From Bacillota bacterium (GTDB lineage Bacteria; Bacillota; Bacilli; Bacillales_A; Planococcaceae), in NCBI GenBank assembly GCA_023405135.1, contig JAEXYZ010000064.1, forward strand, positions 1-25,606: a stretch of 25,606 bases of DNA. Reading direction: 5' to 3'. Of the stretch, positions 1-9,862 are shown one piece after another. The translations under genes and the position numbers were made by a program. Position 1 is the stretch's first letter. Each line of letters starts with the position of its first letter. The notes under the pieces were generated by a model. That model was not told the DNA's origin. It made no database searches and was given only the letters and a program-made list of their open reading frames with translations.

Positions 1-454
1 ATTATTTCTTATACGGGACAGAGCTTCCGTTTAGCCAATGCGTTGTCGAGAAAACAGTAAAAATATTGGGTGGCAACACTCTGTATTTTTCATTGCAATT
101 CTCTGCATTTTTATCTTGCAAAATACAATTATAATGTTTTGCCAACAGATCACGTATTGTATCATCGAAAATTTCCGCTAACCATTGATATTCATTTAAT
201 AATTTTAACTCACTAATACTTTTTGGAAGATAGATTAAAATCCTTTTTTCAAAATGCGGAGTATAATTAACAATCTCATGCCTAAGCTCCATAAAACTAC
301 CTTTAAACACGAAACTTTCCAGCTGCTCTTCCCTTATATACCTTTCATACTCAGAAAAAAAGGAATGATATTGATCGACCCAAATAACAACCGATCTCTT
401 TTTAAAAAGATTATTTAAATCATTTGCTATCATATCGTAAAATGATTTTTTCAT
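1..454 (-). CDS. pglZ: PglZ, BREX alkaline-phosphatase-like protein (N-terminal part only)
   Basis: This is the N-terminal part of a gene that leaves the window on the left; about 150 residues are visible. PglZ is a core BREX protein with an alkaline-phosphatase-superfamily domain, which would lie in the missing part. The visible part has the pattern seen at PglZ N-termini: a hydrophobic strand ending in an acidic residue (VVIWVDQ) and later FEKRILIYLPKS. The gene follows pglX by about 60 bp in the same direction. I prefer the ATG at 454; the frame is open to a TTG at 478, but neither start has a well-spaced ribosome-binding site. A short GCACC/GGTGC inverted repeat lies just upstream. Identity rests partly on position after pglX, so it is good but not certain. 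Confidence 0.75.
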
Positions 455-516
455 ATTTGATAAAAGCACCCACAACAACTGCAGGTGCCTTTACATTCTC
501 CCCCCTTTTTTTAAAA

Positions 517-3500
517 TCACTTTTCAATCTTCTTAGCCAATATTGGGTTTAATGGTTTGATATTATATAAAACACCTTGATCAATATCTGGTTCATAACC
601 TGAAGCAATTATCTCATCAATTTGCTTATCAAAGACCTCTAAATCATTTATCTGTTTTTCCAACTCAACTACCCTTTTTTCAAATTGCTTGGCCGTTTTC
701 TTATCATCAGTAGAAGTCATCTTTTCACGATAAAAACTTAAATCTTCTTTCAATTTCTCCATCATTGGCTTCAAATGATTGGATTTTAATTTATACAGTG
801 TATCAGAAGTTAATGAATGATAATACAGTAACCCATTAAATGTTTTATTAGGGCTACATACATGCCAGTAAATAGGTCTGTTCTCATACAAAGAACAATG
901 TTCCATAAAATAATCCTGTATTAGCCAAGATAAAAGATCCTTTTTAAGAATTTGAGGAATATCTTTTTCTAAAAATTCCTCAAAATTATCTTCTCCTAGA
1001 ATTTCGTCAACATAATCATACAGATATTCTTCTAACACAGATTCATTAATTAAAACTATTCCATCATTAGTTTTTTTATTGACAGCATTCCATCTTTTGA
1101 AAGTAAAGCCGATCATAATATTTATCAATATGATTATTTGCTCTTTTAGATAATGATCTGGTATTGTTTTATATTTTAAAATACATTCCGAGTAAACGAG
1201 AGGATCAACATTCCCCTCTTTTTTCAAATATTTTTTCTGCCATTCATTTTCATCACTAGGAAATTCATTATACGTTATTTTCCTTCTACTATTTATCTCA
1301 TCTGTAATTAATTGAATTGAATCTTCTGTTAAACAATATAAATCATAAACAATTTTATTATTTTCATTAATTTTTTTATTAAGCTCATTCATTAATTCGA
1401 CTTTTCCTAATACAATCTCCCTTAGAGATTTATTTTTAAGTTCGTTTGTATACAAATGAACATCAAATAATTTACTGTTATCTTTGTAACCAAGAAGCTG
1501 TTTTTTTAAATTAATTATCTCTATAACATTATTTGATAATATTTTTTCCTTATCTTTATTGTAAATAATCGGTAATCTATGAATATCATCTTGTGTGACA
1601 TTTATTGTTGGATTTAATGTTTTAATTAAAAAGTCCATCAAGTCTGATGCTAAGATACCGAGTAAATAAAATTGATTAAATTCATCATTAATTAAAATAA
1701 ATGAATTAGAAGCATCAAAAATAAAACCTTCTGGTAAATATCTAACCCCTACACTTTTACTACCGACTACGGAAAAGTTAAGACCCTCTTTAAAGAAATA
1801 TTCTTGATTAAATAACCTAAAACCTTTTTCTTTTTTCATTTCATCTAAACACCAGTCAATTACATAGATAAGATCTGCATAATACTTTTCTGACTTTCCA
1901 CCTTTTACATAGGGAATGAAATTTGAACTTTTATTATTTTCACTTATCTCCCACCAAAACCTTATATATTTATTTACATTTCCTGTGGAAATACCCTTTT
2001 TAACTTCCCCGAAATTTTTTCCAAAAGGTCTTTCATTTTTAATAACTTTTTGTAATTCAAAAGGGATATTATAAAGAAATGGGAATTTTTCTAAGCTTAG
2101 AAAATAATTTTGGTCAACATTTCTTAAAACACTTTCATCATTCAAATGTTCGAACTTTTCTTGCGAGTCCTTAAATGAGTCTAATTTGTAGAACTCACTC
2201 AATTTTCCATTGTTTGTATTTTCTTGAAGAACGAACATTGCAGTACTTACTATTTCTCCCCCAATATCATCAAATGCTCTTTTACCTAAGTGAGCAAATT
2301 TATAAATATAGCTATTTTTAATAATAAATTCCCTTAATTTTTCATACGTCTGTATAAACATGAAAGATTCCTGAGTTACCATCGCTAAATAAGCGTTTTT
2401 ATCTAAAAAATCAAACAATCTTCTTATGAAAACGGAATACAAGTCATTATTATAATCTGGATAATTTTTTGTAATAAATTCTTTTAGTTCATCTCCCATA
2501 TTCCCAATACCCATATATGGCGGATTTGTTATAACAACATCAAATTTTTGTAGAAAAATATTTAACAACTGGATTGATTTTTTGGCTTCATTAGCAAAGA
2601 GAAGATTGTTTATTTCATTTGTTCTTAACGCATGTTTGTAAATTTGTTCCAAGTAATTAAATAGTTCTTTTTCTGTCTTAACCAGAACTGATTCATTTTG
2701 CTCTTCGATAAAGTTTTCACTTTCAAAACCTTCAAAAAGACCTAGACTATCCTTTTCCTGTTTTTTAATTAGTCTTTCTGCCTTTTTATTTTTATATTTT
2801 TGTATCAATGGTAATAATTTTTTCTCTGGTTGGATTAGACTCCCTTTTAAACGTGTATTAGTAAATTCTTCATAAACAATTTTAATCATTTCTTCAGCAG
2901 CTCGGTTGTTTTTAAAATTCTTTTGCATACTTTCTAATCGATTACCATTTAGTAAGACTGCATCAGCACAAACAAGATTAACCGAAACTCTGCCAGATAA
3001 ATCATTTATACCTGTATCTTTTAATGATACTCTTGCTTTAATGTAAAGAATAAGTGCTGTTAGTTGAACTGCCCTAGCATCAATATCTATACCATAGAGA
3101 TTGTTGTTAATAATTAGAAAGGGAATATCTTCAACTGAATAATTATTTTTATAATAATATTCGTACAAAAGATCGTAAGCTTTTACTAAAAAATGACCAC
3201 TACCACAAGCTGGGTCTAATATTTTTATATCCTCAATTTTTTTATCTTTCCTTTTGCCACTTTCAAATTCTTTAAGAAGTTTCCCCAAAGAATTAGCAGT
3301 TAACCAATCCACAATCCAATCTGGCGTAAAAAGTTGTGTTGCCGCAGGAATATCAAGTATTGTAAACCGCTTTTTTTCCTTATTAACTTTCCTGTAAGCT
3401 TCCTTTTTTTCTTCTTCATTAAAATATTGATAAATCCATCCAATTATTTCATCCTGTTGCCAAGATTCCGTATCAATATCGGTAGTAAGTAGCTTAATAA

Positions 3501-4029
3501 TCTCAAGTAAAGCTTGATTTGATGGTCCAATTATGGAGTACTCATCCTCAGTATTGAATAATAAGCCTATATCTGATGAAATTTCATTAAATAATAAAGA
3601 AATTAAGTAAGATAATCCCTCATCGGATTGTGATTTGCAAAACTCCCTTGCAATTTCAAAAAAGTTACGATGCCCGTAGGAACGATTCCCATATTCTTCT
3701 CTTTGGATTAAAACTTCCTCCATTAATCCTCTGACTTCCATTACTCGAAGAGCAGCAATACGATTTAAATATGTATAAGTGACTTCCCGAATATAGGAGA
3801 TGAGGGCTTCCTTTTCTGAAAGCCCGCCCTTCATCTCTTTACCAATAGCGTCACGAAGATCCCTATATTTTTGTTCCTGTTCATCAGTTAATGATAATTT
3901 ATCTTTCTCAACCCAAGGTTCATCCATCAATATACCGTAAGTTATCAGTTGATTTTCTATATCCCGTTCAAGTATTTTTCGACACCTTAAAATGGTTCGA
4001 TTTATCGCTTTTTTTTGCTCTGGTTTCAT
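517..4029 (-). CDS. pglX: PglX, BREX N6-adenine DNA methyltransferase
   Basis: This 1170-aa protein is the DNA-modifying arm of BREX. It is expected to methylate adenine in a short asymmetric host sequence, which marks self DNA and guides defence. The SAM-binding motif DPACGSGHF is at residues 272-280, the helix TQLFTPDWIV common in large type IIG-like methylases at 231-240, and the catalytic NPPY at 502-505 in VVITNPPYMGIG. Length is typical for PglX (about 1,150-1,250 aa). The C-terminal half is probably the target-recognition region, and a coiled coil near residues 1090-1140 ends the protein. The ATG at 4029 has an AAGGGA ribosome site upstream. It lies 24 bp after brxC and before pglZ, so it is co-transcribed with the BREX operon. 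No nuclease motif was seen. Confidence 0.93.
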   Translation of the reverse strand: MKPEQKKAINRTILRCRKILERDIENQLITYGILMDEPWVEKDKLSLTDEQEQKYRDLRDAIGKEMKGGLSEKEALISYIREVTYTYLNRIAALRVMEVRGLMEEVLIQREEYGNRSYGHRNFFEIAREFCKSQSDEGLSYLISLLFNEISSDIGLLFNTEDEYSIIGPSNQALLEIIKLLTTDIDTESWQQDEIIGWIYQYFNEEEKKEAYRKVNKEKKRFTILDIPAATQLFTPDWIVDWLTANSLGKLLKEFESGKRKDKKIEDIKILDPACGSGHFLVKAYDLLYEYYYKNNYSVEDIPFLIINNNLYGIDIDARAVQLTALILYIKARVSLKDTGINDLSGRVSVNLVCADAVLLNGNRLESMQKNFKNNRAAEEMIKIVYEEFTNTRLKGSLIQPEKKLLPLIQKYKNKKAERLIKKQEKDSLGLFEGFESENFIEEQNESVLVKTEKELFNYLEQIYKHALRTNEINNLLFANEAKKSIQLLNIFLQKFDVVITNPPYMGIGNMGDELKEFITKNYPDYNNDLYSVFIRRLFDFLDKNAYLAMVTQESFMFIQTYEKLREFIIKNSYIYKFAHLGKRAFDDIGGEIVSTAMFVLQENTNNGKLSEFYKLDSFKDSQEKFEHLNDESVLRNVDQNYFLSLEKFPFLYNIPFELQKVIKNERPFGKNFGEVKKGISTGNVNKYIRFWWEISENNKSSNFIPYVKGGKSEKYYADLIYVIDWCLDEMKKEKGFRLFNQEYFFKEGLNFSVVGSKSVGVRYLPEGFIFDASNSFILINDEFNQFYLLGILASDLMDFLIKTLNPTINVTQDDIHRLPIIYNKDKEKILSNNVIEIINLKKQLLGYKDNSKLFDVHLYTNELKNKSLREIVLGKVELMNELNKKINENNKIVYDLYCLTEDSIQLITDEINSRRKITYNEFPSDENEWQKKYLKKEGNVDPLVYSECILKYKTIPDHYLKEQIIILINIMIGFTFKRWNAVNKKTNDGIVLINESVLEEYLYDYVDEILGEDNFEEFLEKDIPQILKKDLLSWLIQDYFMEHCSLYENRPIYWHVCSPNKTFNGLLYYHSLTSDTLYKLKSNHLKPMMEKLKEDLSFYREKMTSTDDKKTAKQFEKRVVELEKQINDLEVFDKQIDEIIASGYEPDIDQGVLYNIKPLNPILAKKIEK

Positions 4030-4053
4030 GATCTTCGATCCCTTCTATCCTTA

Positions 4054-7000
4054 TTAAGATAAGATGAAGTAATCAACCTTTCTTAATTCTTCCTTTAACT
4101 TATTTTCCAAATCTTTTACAAATTCCTCCACTTCTCTTTCGGATGAAATTTGTCTCGTCTTCATATAATCACTTAATTTTATTTGTTTAAATACTGGCTT
4201 AGGTAAATCATCATCATTACCATCATCTGGATCTGGATTTAGTGGACGATTTAACTCATTTACAAGGTCACCATAAATTGCAATAGCTTCTTGTTTATAA
4301 CTTGGAAGGGCATTTCCGACTTGTACAAGAAAATCGTAACTATAGCGACTGTTGGCGGTATTACTTTCAAAATATTTACTTAGTGGCTCTAAAGCTTTCC
4401 TTTGCTGATGTATGTCCAACAAATGGAATTGCGGCAGCCTTTCAATTTCATTCATTATTTCTTCTATATTTTTCATGACTTTTTTATGCAAATCCTGATA
4501 TTGGATATCATGATGACTTTTTAATTGAAGGTAATACCCTTTGATATCATTCCAATTGTCTAAAAAATCATCAGACTTCAACTGTGATTGGATGGTTAAG
4601 ACCATCCGTTCGTGTAAATCATCTTTTGGAAAATGTTGAGGACTCCAAATTTCATTTATAAACTTTTTAATTTCTTTTAACGTTTTTATGTTTTCATTTG
4701 AAATAAATTTATCAAACTTATGCATGATATTCATTTGATCTTTTAGTTGCTGATAAGTATCTACAAATGAAATAATGGCATCACTAGAGTGATTTTTATG
4801 AATCACTTTTTCATATGCTTCTTCTACCTTTTCTAATGAATCGATTACCGATAAATTGTTATCTTTTGCAGATACTATTAAGCCTTTAACTTGTCTCAAC
4901 AGCTCATTTGATACTTTTATCGTTTTTGTATAATATTCAGGTATTGTATCTACAGTAACCGTTTCATTAAAATCGGCTTCTAATATCTTTTTACATTGCT
5001 GTCGTATTGCCGGATCAACATTTTTTACCTCTATTAGCTGAGCCGTCTTAAAATTAGGCTCTTTTTCAAAAATTTCTTTTACTCCAGATTCGGTATAACT
5101 TCTTAATGCTTTACCTTTAATTTCAAGTTCAATGAATCCTCCACGGAATAATAAAGCTGAGAAAAAGCGAATAGCTAAACTATCCCATCCATATGGTTGG
5201 TTTCCAAAGAAATCTAACAAGTCATTTCCCGTACAAATGCCAAACCGAGTATTTTTTGATTTAATTTCCGCTAAAACTTCATTTAAAACTTTTGCGCTTG
5301 GATTTATTTGATTATCATTATCTAAAATGTTTAAGTCCTTAAAGACAGATGATACCGAATGCAAATTTGGTTTAAATACTTCATCAATATGAGCAGCTGT
5401 AATTTTAACATTCACATCACTAAACCGAGTGTATACTATTGGAATAACAATACTTATTAACGAATCATAAATGGTTTTAACATCGTCACCCTTTGGCAAA
5501 TCATATTCTTTTCCGCGATATAAATAAGATCCGGATAAAAATGATGCCTTTAATTTACGCTTAATTTCTTGTGCTAAATTTTGATTTTTTTGCTCTTCTT
5601 TTCTTAAAAAGAACTTTCTTTCTTCATCCGCTTTTTCCCGCTGTTTCTCTATTGCGGCATGGCGAGCGAGAAATTCCTTTATCATATCTTCAATATCTTC
5701 ATTAGGTTCTGCCAACCAATAGATTCTTTTCTCATCAGTAATTGAATCGTTTTTCTTTTTGTTGCGGAGATTTGGATCATTAAATAAGATAAATGGACTT
5801 AGTGCTTCAAATGAAATATCTTTTCCATTATCATATTTTTCTTCGTCTGCATACATATCTATAGAAAAAAGGCTGATTTGCTTATAAAGTACTCGATTTT
5901 GGTTAAAAGTTTCTTTAACTAAATTCCTTACATAAAGAGATATTGCCCTTGTCCTTACTTCTTCCTGTTCAGCCAATACTTCATGTCTGAAATTTTGTTC
6001 CTCCGGAGAAAGAAAACTGTAGATATCTCCTTCTCTTTCAACAAATCCTGCTTTGGTAAGCTTTTTTAAAGAGACTTCAACATTTGTTCTTAATTCATGA
6101 AAATTAACTTCAATGTGATTAAAAAGTAATTTTGTTATATTATCTAGTGTTCTCGGCAAATAGCTTACGGAATCAAGAAGATATAGGACTTTCAAAACTT
6201 TTTTTGTAAACTCTGGATTTTCTGGATCTGCTTTTTCTACCTCATCAATAGTATCAATAACAGTAGTAGGAACAAAATTTGAATCCCTTGCTTCAGCATA
6301 AACTTGATCTAAAGTGACAAAGTTACCTACTTCCATTTCGTAGAAGTGGTTTTCCGGATTAGTTAATATTCCTTGGGTGGTTTTAATCATGCTTCGATTT
6401 GTGCCGCCCTGTTTTTTATTCGTATCATGTCGTTGTATAAATTTAACAAAGATATCTTTAATTATCCCTAATTGATATGGAAAGAACGGATATGCCTTGA
6501 CAAAATACTCCTTTGTTAATTTAGCAAATTGTCTATCAGCATCTGCAAAATCCAAAACTGATTCAACTTTGCCGGAATATTTTTCAAACTCACTTTCTAA
6601 AATCAATTTGGCATCGGGAGTTTTTTTCAAGACCCTCTCATAAAGAACCGAATCCAAGTTTTCAGATGTTAAATGTATTTTTACTTCAAAGCGTGCAGTA
6701 AGCTTACCTATTTCATCATGATGCTTAATTGCACCCTCTTCAACTTCCTTTAATTGCTCTTGAGCAGTGACCCCTAGCCAGACCTTTCCTTTACCAGTTA
6801 CTTCAACCTGATGTGATATTCCTTGTAGTTCGCTTATTTTTTGGTCATCTCGCGCCATAAATTGACCCATTTCATCAATCAATAAAAAGAGTCTGTTTTC
6901 TTTTCCATTAGTTGGTTTCTTTTCAATATATGATCTTAAAATTTCAATTAGCCGTTTCGGAGACATAGAAAAGTCATTTTGTATACTATTAATAAAATCA

Positions 7001-7668
7001 AGTGCTATCGTATCAGAAGGAAAATCTTCAGGTTTAATTCTGCTCAAGGTCTTCCCAATTTTCGATTTCTGGCGAGCCGGTTTTTCACGAACTTCTATCC
7101 AAGACTTTCCACTTACCTTTTCAAACTCTGTAATAAATTGGTCATATATTCCTTGCTCATATAAGTCATACTCTAATTCACCAACCCATAGGATATGGCT
7201 GTAAAATCCTAAATAAGCAAGAAATTGTTTATAGATGGTAATGGAAATACTTTGCTGCTGATTATTACTGTCATATGCAGTTTCCTCTAAAATATCAAAC
7301 ATTAATATCTCCGTTTGATATTTATCTCTAATTTCCTCTACCAATGGCCGCAACTCTGAAGATTCGTCCCTACTAAGAAAGATGTCTGAACTAGTTGTAT
7401 TTTCAAATTTGTAGTTACCTAATACGTGACCAAACAATTTAGTAAAATGGGATTTCCCTGATCCAAACCAGCCAGATATCCAATAACAATACTTGGATCC
7501 CTCTTGGTAATATTTAAATGCCTCTTTAAAATGACGACGAATTTGATCTGTAATTACATATTCTTGCAATTCTTGTCGAATATGTTCTTTATTATCATCT
7601 TGAACTTTTACAACAGGATTGATATCTCTAGTAATTTTGTCTCTAAACAATGAATGTATTTGAGTCAT
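4054..7668 (-). CDS. brxC: BrxC (PglY-like), large BREX P-loop ATPase
   Basis: This 1204-aa ATPase is one of the BREX core proteins (BrxC/PglY, DUF499-like group). The Walker A motif GWFGSGKS is at residues 66-73, followed by H74 as usual in this family. The Walker B strand FLLIDEMGQF is at 261-270, matching the family pattern DE-x-GQ. The rest is mostly helical, with a charged helix near 690-730 and a coiled-coil-rich C-terminus. The ATG at 7668 is preceded by a strong GAGGTGAGG site. The gene starts 13 bp after brxB and ends 24 bp before pglX, so it belongs to one operon. The molecular role of BrxC is not settled; it is thought to act with PglX, PglZ and BrxB during phage exclusion. Length is normal and no disruption is seen. 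Confidence 0.93.
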   Translation of the reverse strand: MTQIHSLFRDKITRDINPVVKVQDDNKEHIRQELQEYVITDQIRRHFKEAFKYYQEGSKYCYWISGWFGSGKSHFTKLFGHVLGNYKFENTTSSDIFLSRDESSELRPLVEEIRDKYQTEILMFDILEETAYDSNNQQQSISITIYKQFLAYLGFYSHILWVGELEYDLYEQGIYDQFITEFEKVSGKSWIEVREKPARQKSKIGKTLSRIKPEDFPSDTIALDFINSIQNDFSMSPKRLIEILRSYIEKKPTNGKENRLFLLIDEMGQFMARDDQKISELQGISHQVEVTGKGKVWLGVTAQEQLKEVEEGAIKHHDEIGKLTARFEVKIHLTSENLDSVLYERVLKKTPDAKLILESEFEKYSGKVESVLDFADADRQFAKLTKEYFVKAYPFFPYQLGIIKDIFVKFIQRHDTNKKQGGTNRSMIKTTQGILTNPENHFYEMEVGNFVTLDQVYAEARDSNFVPTTVIDTIDEVEKADPENPEFTKKVLKVLYLLDSVSYLPRTLDNITKLLFNHIEVNFHELRTNVEVSLKKLTKAGFVEREGDIYSFLSPEEQNFRHEVLAEQEEVRTRAISLYVRNLVKETFNQNRVLYKQISLFSIDMYADEEKYDNGKDISFEALSPFILFNDPNLRNKKKNDSITDEKRIYWLAEPNEDIEDMIKEFLARHAAIEKQREKADEERKFFLRKEEQKNQNLAQEIKRKLKASFLSGSYLYRGKEYDLPKGDDVKTIYDSLISIVIPIVYTRFSDVNVKITAAHIDEVFKPNLHSVSSVFKDLNILDNDNQINPSAKVLNEVLAEIKSKNTRFGICTGNDLLDFFGNQPYGWDSLAIRFFSALLFRGGFIELEIKGKALRSYTESGVKEIFEKEPNFKTAQLIEVKNVDPAIRQQCKKILEADFNETVTVDTIPEYYTKTIKVSNELLRQVKGLIVSAKDNNLSVIDSLEKVEEAYEKVIHKNHSSDAIISFVDTYQQLKDQMNIMHKFDKFISNENIKTLKEIKKFINEIWSPQHFPKDDLHERMVLTIQSQLKSDDFLDNWNDIKGYYLQLKSHHDIQYQDLHKKVMKNIEEIMNEIERLPQFHLLDIHQQRKALEPLSKYFESNTANSRYSYDFLVQVGNALPSYKQEAIAIYGDLVNELNRPLNPDPDDGNDDDLPKPVFKQIKLSDYMKTRQISSEREVEEFVKDLENKLKEELRKVDYFILS

Positions 7669-7681
7669 CTACCTCACCTCT

Positions 7682-8239
7682 TTATAAATAAAATGCACGG
7701 GAACCACTAATATCAAAATCATCTAACATAATAAACCTATTCGAACTCACCATTCCGGGAATAAAGAAACATAAAGGGATAGTAACTTCATTTTCCAGCT
7801 TCGAGAGCAGCTGGATTAATCTAAAATGAGGTGCTATGCTCCCTACTCTGGTAAACAATATTCTTCCGTTCATTCCCAATTGTTCAGTCTTATCAATAAT
7901 CCACCGATGTAATAATTTAAACAATGTAGTTTGCATTTCCTCCTGAAACTCGGAAGAGTCCTCTTTTTCAAACTCATATATTTCAGACAAATCCCCGTTC
8001 TCGTCTTTTAACAATAGTTCATAAAGTAACTTTTCTAGGTTTACAATTTCTATCGTATATCCTTTTATTTTCCCTTCACGTTGAAGTTCTTCAAGCTTTG
8101 GGAGTAGATATAGCTGCTCCAACTGGTTAATGGCACATAATATAAAAGGTACACCTGATTGTCTACTCCATGCTAATTGGTCATTTAAAATCATTTTTTT
8201 CAACTTATCCATCTTTTCCGATAACATAGCTTTCAACAT
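7682..8239 (-). CDS. brxB: BrxB, small BREX protein (DUF1788-like)
   Basis: About 185 aa; recognised by position between brxA and brxC and by the family layout. There is an early strand-forming segment GVPFILCAINQ near residue 25, a central acidic stretch, and the C-terminal PLCFFIPG segment near residues 155-162 that corresponds to the conserved FyPG motif of BrxB, followed by an aromatic C-terminus. BrxB is an essential small BREX component of unknown biochemistry. It overlaps the end of brxA by about 35 bp if the ATG at 8239 is used. The GAGGGG ribosome site sits right against that ATG, so the in-frame TTG at 8236 or the ATGs at 8227 or 8212 are also possible; the true start is uncertain by up to nine codons. 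Confidence 0.85.
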   Translation of the reverse strand: MLKAMLSEKMDKLKKMILNDQLAWSRQSGVPFILCAINQLEQLYLLPKLEELQREGKIKGYTIEIVNLEKLLYELLLKDENGDLSEIYEFEKEDSSEFQEEMQTTLFKLLHRWIIDKTEQLGMNGRILFTRVGSIAPHFRLIQLLSKLENEVTIPLCFFIPGMVSSNRFIMLDDFDISGSRAFYL

Positions 8240-8996
8240 ACCCCTCTAATGTTGGAAATAGATAATTTATCTTAACTGGTATATCTTGATCAAGATATAC
8301 AACCCCACTATTTTCCAACTCCTTAATCAGTAATTTTCTATGGGACTTATCTAGAAGCAGGAGTTTAAAATCATCATGATTGTATAAATCATCCATTGTT
8401 TGGATTGAGTTCTTATTATAATAGAGCAAGTAACCAAAAACCTTATTTGAAATGTACATTGACTCATTGAAAACAGGATTGAGTCGATTTTTTAATATTC
8501 CTGTTTCTAGCAAAACAGTAATTAAAGCTGACTTTAAATCTCTATATGTTCTATCTGACCAATTTTTCATTTCTTCATGAGTCTCTGAAGATTTAATAAG
8601 AAAGCTTTCAGAATCATTATTTGAAACTCCAAGAAATCCTTTAATATAGCGGGAATACACTGTATCAACAACAAAGGCATATAAAAGACTATCTGAAAGG
8701 CAAAAGTGATAATAAAGAACTATTACCGCTTCTTCTTTACTAAGGTTGTTGATTGTTAACAAAAAAGGGCTACTTGCAATATTTTCATTCCTTATATTGC
8801 TTATGTACCTTTTTTTTATTGAACCATATACATTTTCAATTCTTCTTTTTGATGCTTTAAGTAATATGTTTTTTTCAAATAACTCTTCTTCTAAGTTTTC
8901 AATGCTATTTAATTCAAATAATCTTTTTAAAATTCGTAATGAGTCCGTAAAAACAGGACCAGTTGTTTTTAAATCTGCAATATATTTGCTACTCAT
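8205..8996 (-). CDS. brxA: BrxA, small BREX protein (DUF1819-like)
   Basis: A 263-aa mostly helical protein. The opening YIADLKTTGPVFTDSLRIL resembles the start of BrxA proteins (DUF1819), which are DNA-binding, helix-turn-helix-rich proteins needed for some BREX systems. The following segment with KASKRRIENVYGSIKKRYIS matches the basic helix that follows in this family. Its ATG overlaps the stop of the gene before it (TAATG at 8998-8994), which implies translational coupling. It precedes brxB, as in type 1, 5 and 6 BREX loci. It is somewhat longer than the 200-250 aa usual for BrxA. I assign it to BrxA rather than the 209-aa upstream gene because of the N-terminal pattern; this split between brxA and brxE is inference. 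Confidence 0.8.
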   Translation of the reverse strand: MSSKYIADLKTTGPVFTDSLRILKRLFELNSIENLEEELFEKNILLKASKRRIENVYGSIKKRYISNIRNENIASSPFLLTINNLSKEEAVIVLYYHFCLSDSLLYAFVVDTVYSRYIKGFLGVSNNDSESFLIKSSETHEEMKNWSDRTYRDLKSALITVLLETGILKNRLNPVFNESMYISNKVFGYLLYYNKNSIQTMDDLYNHDDFKLLLLDKSHRKLLIKELENSGVVYLDQDIPVKINYLFPTLEGYVESYVIGKDG

Positions 8997-9625
8997 TAAT
9001 CAACAGCAACCCTTTTATAATATGGTATCGGTATATGACCTCTACTCGCATAATCATATCCTGAAATGAAATTATGAATTACCTCTTCTAGTTCTTCATT
9101 ATGTATATAGAAATGCCTTCTTTTAGATCCTATTTCAAATGCTTCTCCGGAAGCGTCTGAAAATGTTTCTAAGCGAGGCTCTTCGAAGAAATCCCTTGCC
9201 CAATGTTTTTCAAAAGATATATTCTGAATCTTTTCAACTTCTAAAAGAACGTCCTCCCACTCTTTTCTACTTGATAACATCTTTAGAGCAGGTTCAAATA
9301 CTTTCTTCTCAAATTCAAAACCAAAGTGGAACAAGGTAATCACTTTATTCGCAGGTATAGAATTAATTTCTTTCTGTCTAACCGCTTTTTGTACCATATC
9401 AAATCTCTGTTGATAAAATGTTTTTGGCAAAAAAGGCACCATATTTAATCGACCAACAGTACTTAAAATACGTGATTCCCACCAAAAATTGTTATCTTCC
9501 TCTCCTAAACGAGCAATCATTAACCGATAATAAATAACTTTTGCCAAATTTATTTTAGACACACGTTTATCTTGAATATCACTATCTTTTAAGCCGTTTA
9601 AAATCATGTTATAAATTGCTTTCAA
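8996..9625 (-). CDS. brxE: BrxE-like first protein of the BREX operon
   Basis: A 209-aa protein, first gene of the BREX operon. It begins with a short basic region, then YYRLMIARLGEEDNNFWW at residues 32-49 and LFHFGFEFEKKVFEPAL at about 98-114. This pattern (an LGE segment, a WW pair, then a leucine-rich helix) agrees with what I remember of BrxE, a protein of unknown function that leads type 6 BREX loci. No enzyme motif is visible. The start is TTG at 9625, supported by a GGGGGTG ribosome site about seven bases upstream; an ATG six codons in (9607) lacks such a site. It overlaps brxA by the TAATG junction. If not BrxE, it is an operon-leading accessory protein of unknown role. The identification is from memory of the family, so moderate. 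Confidence 0.65.
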   Translation of the reverse strand: MKAIYNMILNGLKDSDIQDKRVSKINLAKVIYYRLMIARLGEEDNNFWWESRILSTVGRLNMVPFLPKTFYQQRFDMVQKAVRQKEINSIPANKVITLFHFGFEFEKKVFEPALKMLSSRKEWEDVLLEVEKIQNISFEKHWARDFFEEPRLETFSDASGEAFEIGSKRRHFYIHNEELEEVIHNFISGYDYASRGHIPIPYYKRVAVD

Positions 9626-9676
9626 ATCGAAGCACCCCCAATTAATACAATTTAAATCTTGACATATACAATTTTT

Positions 9677-9705
9677 ATTATCCCATAATCATTTCCTATA
9701 TTAAA
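9677..9705 (-). promoter_or_regulatory. Possible sigma-A promoter of the BREX operon
   Basis: On the minus strand, TTTAAT (9700-9705) and GATAAT (9677-9682) are separated by 17 bp, about 50 bp before the brxE start. The -10 matches 5 of 6 consensus bases but the -35 only 3 of 6, so this is a weak candidate. A TTGAAC lies a few bases further upstream. Confidence 0.35.
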
Positions 9706-9825
9706 GTTCAAAAACATTAATAAAAAGATAGTAGATCACATAATTTTCCCTTATACGAATTTTCCATTAACCACTATCTATGGTAATTATTATTTTTCTA
9801 AAAATATAAGAAAAAGACTTAAAAT

Positions 9826-9862
9826 GGCCAAAAACCGAAAGTATACTATTTCAGATTTGGCC
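9826..9862. repeat. 37-bp imperfect palindrome centred on GTATAC
   Basis: Outer arms GGCCAAA (9826-9832) and TTTGGCC (9856-9862) are perfect. Inner arms GAAA and TTTC flank a central GTATAC (9841-9846), and inner and outer symmetry share the same centre. No T-run follows on either strand, so it is not a terminator. It lies about 210 bp upstream of the serine recombinase remnant. It could be an operator or an old recombination (res-like) site. Confidence 0.6.

Noticed and set aside
464..492. GCACC/GGTGC inverted repeat between pglX and pglZ as a terminator
   Set aside because: Stem of about five pairs with no T-run, and the operon is expected to continue into pglZ.
4054..7668. A Pgl or DISARM system instead of BREX
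   Set aside because: PglW kinase, drmA/drmB and a DISARM helicase are absent, while brxA, brxB and brxC-type genes are present.
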